NCBI GenBank assembly: GCA_004556875.1
Contig: SFFP01000032.1
Location: 1 to 13,281, forward strand
Reading direction: 5' to 3'
Source of the DNA: Ruminococcus flavefaciens
GTDB taxonomy: Bacteria; Bacillota_A; Clostridia; Oscillospirales; Ruminococcaceae
Length of the DNA: 13,281 nucleotides
The notes beneath the pieces are model-generated. The model searched no databases. It saw only the letters and a program-made list of their open reading frames with translations, and was not told the origin of the DNA. Both the position numbers and the translations under genes were made by a program. Shown here in pieces: positions 1-6,428 of the stretch (positions are counted from its first letter, which is position 1; every line of letters starts with the position of its first letter).

Positions 1-2409
1 ACTTATACCATACTCCACAAAGATATCAAATCTGCCCGAGGTCACGGGAACTCCCCTGATACTGTCAACATAGGGCAGAGCATAGGCATTTGCAGTTTCG
101 GCGAGTATACCGTTTTTAAGGGAATTGCTGAGCTTTTCATAGCCATCTGTCAGGAGCTTTTCAGCCTTTGCCCGTGAGATGTTCTTTTTGCCGTAGTCTC
201 CGTAAAGTGAAGAAGTAAGGCTCGAAAGCGAAACTCCGCCAAGTCCTGACTTTGAATAGCTGTCGGAAATGTCTCCGAAGACCTTTCCGAAATAGCTCGG
301 AGAAAGCAGTGACATATTCTTTCTGAAGCCGTCGGGTATGCCGTAGGCTCTGTCGTAGCTGACTATCTGCGAATAAGCCCCCGAAACTCTCACGGCTGTA
401 TCAGTAAACGAGTAATAACCATTGCCCGAAAGGAAATCCCTGTTGTCGGAAACAGGATATAGCGTATAACCTTTATCGTCAATAAGGTCGGTAAGCTTTC
501 TGAAGCCGCTTTTGCCTCCAAGCTTTCCTGACGGGTCGGCATCGGTATCAACCTTGTTCTTTATGCCGTCATCAGTCCAGTTTTTATAGGATATGACCAT
601 ATCCTCAACGCCCTTGTCACTGAGGCTTTTTATTATATCCGCCGCCTGTCCGTAATCGGTGACAGAAGTCTTCATTGATACGGGTATGCCCAGAATATTC
701 TTCTTTTTCATCACGCCGCCGTACAGTCCGAGATACAGCGCAGAGCTTTGCATATCACATTTAGGCTCGACACCCTTCTCATCCATGAGATACTGTCTGT
801 ATCGTGCGGCAATATCGGTATAGTCCGCATCTTTTTTTGAGATAGGGTAGTAAAGCATTTCGATATCGTCCGACTTTATCTTTCCCTTTTCAAAGACAGT
901 GTATCTCTCATTACTGCTTCCCGACATATAGAAGCTGTCCATAGAGCGAAGTATGAATGTAAATCTGCAAAGATTGTAGCTGCTGTTGGACTGCTTTGAA
1001 ACATTTGCAGTGATATAAGCGTTTGAGTCGCCCTTAGCCGCAACCGCAAGAAGAGCGTTGTCATCCTTGACTATGCCGTAAACAGGCAGATATATCTGCT
1101 CTGTGACTGCGCCCTTATTCTGCGGCACTGCGGTGATATCATTTCCGTAGACTCTCTGCTGATAAATATTTGTCTGGAATGAGCGGTTATTGTTGAACCG
1201 CACAAGTGCACCGCTTCCGTCGGGGATAACAAAATATCCCTCCTCCTTGTCGGAAGCCGCGCCGAAACAGCCCAGCACCGTCATTTCCGTAGCGATATTA
1301 GCGTCCTTGCTCTCCTCTATCTCAGATACCTTGACGCTTGCCTTTAAGTGGTCGTCCTCAAGTGTATACTCAACAGGGAATTTAAAGCCTGCCTTGCTGT
1401 AGTTATATACCACACGTATGCCGTCCTTGATATCGCTGACCGTGAATGTGCAGTCATCGGCGTTTCCTGATCTTAGCATATTATTTCCCGAACGGCTCAG
1501 CGGAACTCCGTATCTGAGCATATTCGACGACCTCAGTTCGTCCGCAAGCAGTGATGTAGCCATTTTGTCCTGTGTGGCTTCAAGGGGCGAAGACCACCAT
1601 ATATAACCGTTTTCTTTATTTTCAATGCCGAATATGGCGCTTCTGTCGTCAACTATCATGCGGAATTTATCATTTTCCGCGCCGTATCTGAAAGTTCCGA
1701 GGAAGTGCTTTCCGTCAGCCGTCAGCCATGCAAATTCGCCGTTTTCAGCCTTGTAGACTTTCTTTCCGTCCTCAATACCGCTGTAGGAAAAGGATATTTC
1801 AGGCTTTTTCATGTCCTTTTTGAGAAGCTCCAGAGTCTTTCCGTCAGATGAGATAAAAGCACATTTGCTGTCAAGAGTAGAGATAACGCTCCTAAGCCTT
1901 ACGACCTCAGAAGTGTCCTCGTCGGTGATAAGGAAAAATCTTCCTGCATCGCTTACCCACAGATTTCCCTCATCGCATTTGCTCCCACTCTTGAATGAAG
2001 CCGCCGCATGACCGTTTTTGCTGTCGATAATAACAAGCTCTCCAAGCTTTTTCAGCTCGTCTATCTTATCTGCCAATAGCTTCTGCTCATCGGTGTAGTC
2101 CTTTTTGCTTTTAGGCTTGCCGCCAACAGACTCCCACAGTACGTCGTCGAAGTCCTTATCCTTGTGATAGACATCATAGCCGTCCGCAGAGCCTATTTTT
2201 TCAAGATATTTCTCAGCGTCCTCTTCTGAAAGCTCCGCCTTTTCCACTGTTTCCGCACGCTTAGCCTTTTCAGGAGCTTCCTCTGTATCGGCTTCTCCGA
2301 CTTCTACGGAGACCTCTCCCTCGTCATCTGCGGCAAATGTCCTGCCCGAAACAGTCACAGACGACACCGCAAGCAGACACAGCAGTATTTTTTTCCAGTT
2401 TTTTCTCAT
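1..2409 (-). CDS. Secreted DUF5696-family protein, C-terminus beyond window
   Basis: Open from an ATG at 2409 to base 1 (803 codons, no stop), so the 3' end is missing. The start follows AGGAGG with a 7-nt spacer, and that site overlaps the stop of the upstream Yip1-like gene. The N-terminus (MRKNWKK, then a hydrophobic stretch ending near TFAA) is a signal peptide for signal peptidase I. An acidic Glu/Lys-rich linker follows, then a beta-rich region at about 150-560. It holds a GYIWWSSP segment near 270 and a PDGSGALVRFNN segment near 390-405 followed by VYGND, which I recognise as DUF5696 hallmarks. From about 565 on, alternating strand/helix segments (for example GVEDMVISYKNW, then GGKSGFRKLTDLIDDKGYTL) resemble a glycosidase-like TIM barrel. 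The family has no established activity. A glycan-active or glycan-binding role is inferred from the barrel and the sugar importer genes upstream. Last visible gene of the operon; no catalytic pair can be assigned. Confidence 0.82.
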   Translation of the reverse strand, partial: MRKNWKKILLCLLAVSSVTVSGRTFAADDEGEVSVEVGEADTEEAPEKAKRAETVEKAELSEEDAEKYLEKIGSADGYDVYHKDKDFDDVLWESVGGKPKSKKDYTDEQKLLADKIDELKKLGELVIIDSKNGHAAASFKSGSKCDEGNLWVSDAGRFFLITDEDTSEVVRLRSVISTLDSKCAFISSDGKTLELLKKDMKKPEISFSYSGIEDGKKVYKAENGEFAWLTADGKHFLGTFRYGAENDKFRMIVDDRSAIFGIENKENGYIWWSSPLEATQDKMATSLLADELRSSNMLRYGVPLSRSGNNMLRSGNADDCTFTVSDIKDGIRVVYNYSKAGFKFPVEYTLEDDHLKASVKVSEIEESKDANIATEMTVLGCFGAASDKEEGYFVIPDGSGALVRFNNNRSFQTNIYQQRVYGNDITAVPQNKGAVTEQIYLPVYGIVKDDNALLAVAAKGDSNAYITANVSKQSNSSYNLCRFTFILRSMDSFYMSGSSNERYTVFEKGKIKSDDIEMLYYPISKKDADYTDIAARYRQYLMDEKGVEPKCDMQSSALYLGLYGGVMKKKNILGIPVSMKTSVTDYGQAADIIKSLSDKGVEDMVISYKNWTDDGIKNKVDTDADPSGKLGGKSGFRKLTDLIDDKGYTLYPVSDNRDFLSGNGYYSFTDTAVRVSGAYSQIVSYDRAYGIPDGFRKNMSLLSPSYFGKVFGDISDSYSKSGLGGVSLSSLTSSLYGDYGKKNISRAKAEKLLTDGYEKLSNSLKNGILAETANAYALPYVDSIRGVPVTSGRFDIFVEYGIS

Positions 2410-2421
2410 TGCACTGCCTCC

Positions 2422-3051
2422 TCAGACTCTCGCCCTGTAGGACAGCTCAGTGTAAATGGTGGATATGAATATGTATACCTGCTGTATCAGTGACATGAAG
2501 AGCACCAGCAGGAAAAGCATTATGAACATTGCGGCTATAGTCAGCACCACCGCAAAAACCGTCTTGCCCAGTGAATACTGATGTACTGACTTTACCGCCG
2601 AAAACAGCAGAAGCACCGTCCAAAGCGTGCCGATGACTTCTATTGCCTGCATAAAGACATATTCATCACGTATGAGTATGTGCGAAAGAAATACATTTAT
2701 ATATAGCTGTACGATATACGGTATAAGGGCATATGCACTGTAAATGCAGATATTTTTCAGCGTGCCCTCTCCGTCAAGGAGAGTACAGACCGCCCAGTTT
2801 CCTACGGTCCATGCTCCGAAAAGCACAAAGCTCCGCACTATATACGGGATAATGTTGAAGGTCTTGTCGTAGCTTATGAAAAACTGTGCTCCGTAAAGTC
2901 TGCCGCAGGCTATCTGTCCGAAAAAGAGCAGTACAATGATGAACATAGCTATTTTCAGCGAACCTGACTTTTTCCATCGCATATCCTCAAAGCCTTCAAA
3001 CGGGTGTGTTACCGCATATTTTACCCATTGCTTCTGAGTAAGGTCCATCAT
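2422..3051 (-). CDS. Yip1-family five-helix membrane protein
   Basis: A 209-aa integral membrane protein. The frame stays open upstream to 3117, but I place the start at 3051. There the ATG overlaps the TGA of the preceding gene (ATGA, 4-bp overlap) and has AGGAGG 10 nt upstream; the longer version has no such site. A short cytoplasmic-looking N-terminus (TQKQWVKYAVTHPFEGFEDMRW) precedes five hydrophobic segments at roughly 37-55, 68-92, 100-126, 132-156 and 163-190. The segment around LLDGEGTLKNICIYSAYALIPYIV is the typical Yip1 (PF04893) core, with Gly-Glu-Gly before an AYALIPYI helix. Bacterial Yip1 proteins have no defined biochemical role. Its position between the NHL/TPR and DUF5696 genes suggests it is a membrane partner of these surface proteins, perhaps in assembly or energising, but this is inference. 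Confidence 0.85.
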   Translation of the reverse strand: MMDLTQKQWVKYAVTHPFEGFEDMRWKKSGSLKIAMFIIVLLFFGQIACGRLYGAQFFISYDKTFNIIPYIVRSFVLFGAWTVGNWAVCTLLDGEGTLKNICIYSAYALIPYIVQLYINVFLSHILIRDEYVFMQAIEVIGTLWTVLLLFSAVKSVHQYSLGKTVFAVVLTIAAMFIMLFLLVLFMSLIQQVYIFISTIYTELSYRARV

Positions 3052-4550
3052 GACCGTCTCTCCTCCTTTTCCTGTATTTGCGCGGCATTCCTGCGTTTTT
3101 TTCTTATCCTGCCCCATACAAAAGCACCTGCAATGACAGCCGCAAGTCCTGCGGCTATAGCTGTGAAGTGCTCTCTGAGGAATTCCCTGCGGTATCCCTC
3201 AAAAGCCTTGTTGTATATATCTCCTGCATCTGAAAGCTTTGCGTACTTCATCGCGCCCTTGTAATCGCCTTTGCGCAGAAGTGCCGATGCTATTCCGATA
3301 TAGGCTCTGTGATAATTTCCGTCGCGTTTTAGCACATCCTGCCACGGCTCAAGCGCTTCCTCGTAATATCCTGCATTATACAGCGCCGCCGCCTTGTGGA
3401 CAGCCTTGCCGAATGAAGTCTCTCTGAATACAGTCACCGTATCCTTTGAGGAGTCAAGCACATACAGGTCATTATCAAGTGACTCAACTGCCGCAGCATG
3501 GTCAAATCCGCCTGTCTGCTTTGCAAGAGTGCCTGTGATAAAGAGCAGATTGCAGTCCTCATCATACTGAAAAACTCGTCCTGTAGTAAAGTCAAGGCAG
3601 TTTATACAGCCGTCCTCAGCAACATCTATATCCACTATAGCAGGCGAAAGCAATTTATTCTGCGAGGTATCGTAAACAGGCTCAAAGTCGCCGAATGAAA
3701 GGGCAAGGTCTGCAAAAATATTCTTTCCTGCGGCATTGAGTTTCTTCACCGTATCAGTTGTCTGAGTAGATGAAGCGGTACAGGTGAATATGAAATCTCC
3801 GTCAATATCAAAGCTTGTGATACCTGTGGGGACTGTCCTTTTTCTGTGAGCTTTCTTCTCATCTGACATGAAAATGCTTCTGATATAGTTGCTTACTATC
3901 TTTGCAGTAGGCTCAACGCGGTTAGCTCCGTAAAAGCCTGTAAAGCTTCCGTCGGGAGCAAACATAGCCGCACCTGTAGTGATATTGCCAAGCACTACGT
4001 AAACATTTCCTGCCTTGTCCGCAATGACCTTCTGCGGCAGAAATGTACGCTTGCTGTCATATACCTCGGAAGTCGGCTTTTTTATCTCGCCCTGTACATT
4101 GCCATCCTTGTCGGAAATCAGTACACGGGCGTTGTCGCTGTCGGCAATGTAAATAAAGTCGTTTTCCGCCGATACAAATACTCCCATAGGCTTGTTGAGC
4201 CTTGTTTCCGAGCCGTCGGGCATAGTAAACCTGTCATAGACGCGGAGAGTTTCGCTGAAGTCTGCGTTTACGGCAATGATACGATTATTTCCTGTATCTG
4301 CTATGTAGAAGATATGGTCATGGTCGCAGAACAGGTCGCTTGGACTGTCAAGTGCTCCTACCCCCATGTCAAATCCCGATACCGAGCGCTCTGCCGAAAA
4401 GCCTGCCTGTGACGGCACAGCTTCTCCCCAGCGGTCATAGTTGTAGGAGTCGTAAGGCTCAGCCGCAGAAACTGCCGAAGCAGTAAGCAAGCTGCTGAGT
4501 GCGGCAAGTGCAGAAACAGCGCCTGTAAGCTTCTTTTTTATCCTATTCAC
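3048..4550 (-). CDS. Membrane-anchored NHL beta-propeller protein with TPR
   Basis: A 500-aa protein with a GTG start, AAAGGAG 8 nt upstream, and a 20-bp gap after the preceding permease gene. The order is: signal peptide (residues 1-29, basic MNRIKKK, hydrophobic core, VSA-AE cleavage site); about six NHL-like blades at 69-98, 120-150, 171-201, 240-275, 301-340 and 348-378 (for example FYIADTGNNRIIAVN and FIYIADSDNARVLI); a TPR pair at about 383-440 (AAALYNAGYYEEALEPWQDVL, then AYIGIASALLRKGDYKGAMKYA); one transmembrane helix at about 463-480; and a very basic tail from RIRKKRR. The propeller and TPRs should therefore lie outside the cell on a single C-terminal anchor. NHL propellers bind proteins, glycans or RNA, and TPRs bind proteins. 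A scaffold or ligand-sensing role beside the importer is inferred. No enzyme residues are evident. The 4-bp overlap with the next gene indicates translational coupling. Confidence 0.85.
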   Translation of the reverse strand: MNRIKKKLTGAVSALAALSSLLTASAVSAAEPYDSYNYDRWGEAVPSQAGFSAERSVSGFDMGVGALDSPSDLFCDHDHIFYIADTGNNRIIAVNADFSETLRVYDRFTMPDGSETRLNKPMGVFVSAENDFIYIADSDNARVLISDKDGNVQGEIKKPTSEVYDSKRTFLPQKVIADKAGNVYVVLGNITTGAAMFAPDGSFTGFYGANRVEPTAKIVSNYIRSIFMSDEKKAHRKRTVPTGITSFDIDGDFIFTCTASSTQTTDTVKKLNAAGKNIFADLALSFGDFEPVYDTSQNKLLSPAIVDIDVAEDGCINCLDFTTGRVFQYDEDCNLLFITGTLAKQTGGFDHAAAVESLDNDLYVLDSSKDTVTVFRETSFGKAVHKAAALYNAGYYEEALEPWQDVLKRDGNYHRAYIGIASALLRKGDYKGAMKYAKLSDAGDIYNKAFEGYRREFLREHFTAIAAGLAAVIAGAFVWGRIRKKRRNAAQIQEKEERRS

Positions 4551-4570
4551 TTGTCACACTCCTTTCCGTT

Positions 4571-5449
4571 TTACTCCTTGATTCCCGAATGAGCCATAGT
4601 CTCGATGACCTGTCTCTGTGCAAGCATAAATATGATTATCGGCGGTATCAGCAGGAATACAGCCGCCGCCATTGCAACGCCTGCCCTTGCAAGTCCCGAA
4701 GCCGCCGCCTGACTGACTACTGTAGGCAGTGTCTTGTACTCTTCCCTGAAGACCACAGAGCCTGTCTGGATATTCCATGCGCCCTGAAATGCGAATATTA
4801 TAAGTGTCATAAGCGCAGGCTTCTGATTTGGCATGACTACCTGCCAGCATATCCTGAAAAGTCCTGCTCCGTCCACCTTTGCGGCTTCTATCATGGAGTC
4901 GGGCACCTGACTTATGGACTGTCTCATGAGGAAAAGTCCCATAGGCGAGGCTATTGCAGGAAAAATAAGCGCCATATATGTATCTATCATGTGCATTTTC
5001 GCCATTAATATATACTGCATTATGTATATGACATTGCTCTGATAGAGAAGCGCCACAACGATAATGCCGTTTATCAGCTTACTGCCCGGGAATTTGCACT
5101 TTGCAAGCACAAATGCCGCCATTGACGAAAAGAAGCACTGCAATACCGTTACCGTGACGGTCACAAAGAGACTGTTGAACACATATCGTGAAAAGGGTAC
5201 GCGGTTCTGGTGAAGCACTCTGAACATATCACGGAAATTGTCAAGTGTAGGTCTTGCGGCATAAAGCTTTGGCGGAAACACAAAAAGCTCCTCAACAGGC
5301 TTTACCGACATTACCAGAGTAAGGTATATAGGCAGAGCCATAAAGAGTCCCAGTATCAAAAGAAACAGGAAGATAGCAACACTTCCGCCTATCTTTCTTC
5401 CTGCTTGTCTGTTGGAAGCGTGAAGCTTCGCAGTATTTACCTGTGCCAT
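4571..5449 (-). CDS. Carbohydrate ABC transporter permease (MalG/CUT1 type)
   Basis: A 292-aa inner-membrane permease subunit. The ATG at 5449 follows GAGGAGG with a 6-nt spacer. A long first helix (about 23-48), the PVEELFVFPP segment after it and five further hydrophobic segments match the MalG-like half of CUT1 sugar importers. The cytoplasmic EAA loop that docks the ATPase is at about 188-211 (EAAKVDGAGLFRICWQVVMP), with the conserved EAA and the G seven residues later. It presumably forms a heterodimer with the product of 5461..6399 and receives cargo from the product of 6429..9383. The C-terminus QRQVIETMAHSGIKE fits the family ending. The substrate cannot be read from the sequence; an oligosaccharide is likely. 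Confidence 0.93.
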   Translation of the reverse strand: MAQVNTAKLHASNRQAGRKIGGSVAIFLFLLILGLFMALPIYLTLVMSVKPVEELFVFPPKLYAARPTLDNFRDMFRVLHQNRVPFSRYVFNSLFVTVTVTVLQCFFSSMAAFVLAKCKFPGSKLINGIIVVALLYQSNVIYIMQYILMAKMHMIDTYMALIFPAIASPMGLFLMRQSISQVPDSMIEAAKVDGAGLFRICWQVVMPNQKPALMTLIIFAFQGAWNIQTGSVVFREEYKTLPTVVSQAAASGLARAGVAMAAAVFLLIPPIIIFMLAQRQVIETMAHSGIKE

Positions 5450-5460
5450 GCTCCGCCTCC

Positions 5461-6399
5461 TCAGTCCATATACTTGCCCAGCACCTTGCTGATGAGCTTA
5501 TTGCAGGCAAACATGGCAACAAAAAGCACCATACATATCGCCGAAGCATACCCCATCTCAAAGCGCTGCCAGCCGTAATCGAATGCGTGTGTCATAATCG
5601 TATGAGCCTTGTAATCAGTGCTTGGGAAGCCTACAAGGTTCTGCGCAACAGTACCTGCCGTGAAAGAGCTTACTATCTGCATGACGGCAGCAAACATGAG
5701 CTGCGGTCCCATTGACGGTATAACGATGTATATAAGCTCCTGCCAGCGTGTACGTATTCCCTCGATAGCTCCTGCTTCATACATTGAGCGGTCGATATTC
5801 TGAAATCCTGCTCTCAGCGCAAGAAAGCCTGCTCCGAGAGATATCCACAGCTGCACAACTATAGTGACTCCGAGGACGTATCTGCCGTCGGTCAGCCACT
5901 GTACAGGTGAATTTATTATGCCGAGATTTATGAGGAAAGAGTTGACATAGCCGTTCATATCACCGCTGAAGATAAGCTGCCACACCGTATAGACATTAGC
6001 CATTGACGGAGCATAGAATATGAGCGTAAACACTGTTTTCAGCTTCGGGTGCATCTCATTTATGAGCCACGCCAGCAAAAAGCACAGCACATAGCTTATC
6101 GGACCTGTAAACAGTGCAAAAACTATAGTCACTCTTATAGATTTAAGGAATATCTTGTCCGAAAGGAAAAGTGTGGTGAAGTTGGACATTCCCACAAACT
6201 TAGGCGGCTGTACCATGTTGAAGTTCGTAAATCCCATAGGGAGCGACATTACTACAGGTATGACCGTAAATATGATAAAGAATACCATAAACGGCGCTAT
6301 CATGCCGTAACAGGCTTTATTGCGCTTTACATCGCGCCAGAGCATACTGCGTTTTTCCTTTTTGGTTCGTTTTCCGATATTTTCTGCCGAAACAGCCAC
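5461..6399 (-). CDS. Sugar ABC transporter permease (MalF/LplB type)
   Basis: A 312-aa permease, partner of the product of 4571..5449. The start is GTG at 6399, with GAAGGGAG about 9 nt upstream; the gap to the stop of the solute-binding protein gene is 29 bp. A basic N-terminal tail (KRTKKEKRSMLWRDVKRNK) precedes the first helix (about 31-53). Six hydrophobic segments follow in the usual CUT1 pattern, with the EAA loop at about 208-231 (EAGAIEGIRTRWQELIYIVIP). The ending NKLISKVLGKYMD is typical. No ATPase gene is present in the operon, so energising probably depends on a shared MsmX-type ATPase encoded elsewhere, as is known for many Bacillota sugar importers. Substrate unknown. Confidence 0.93.
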   Translation of the reverse strand: MAVSAENIGKRTKKEKRSMLWRDVKRNKACYGMIAPFMVFFIIFTVIPVVMSLPMGFTNFNMVQPPKFVGMSNFTTLFLSDKIFLKSIRVTIVFALFTGPISYVLCFLLAWLINEMHPKLKTVFTLIFYAPSMANVYTVWQLIFSGDMNGYVNSFLINLGIINSPVQWLTDGRYVLGVTIVVQLWISLGAGFLALRAGFQNIDRSMYEAGAIEGIRTRWQELIYIVIPSMGPQLMFAAVMQIVSSFTAGTVAQNLVGFPSTDYKAHTIMTHAFDYGWQRFEMGYASAICMVLFVAMFACNKLISKVLGKYMD

Positions 6400-6428
6400 T
6401 TTTTCACGCTCCCTTCCGTTATTATAGT

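Noticed and set aside
3052..3117. The longer N-terminus of the Yip1-like protein (start at 3117)
   Set aside because: It would overlap the upstream gene by 70 bases and add a charged tail absent from the family, while the ATGA overlap with a good AGGAGG site marks 3051.
4589..5008. A 139-codon plus-strand reading frame opposite the MalG-like permease gene
   Set aside because: The composition (His, Arg, Cys, Tyr) is typical of the complement of a membrane protein gene, and there is no start signal.
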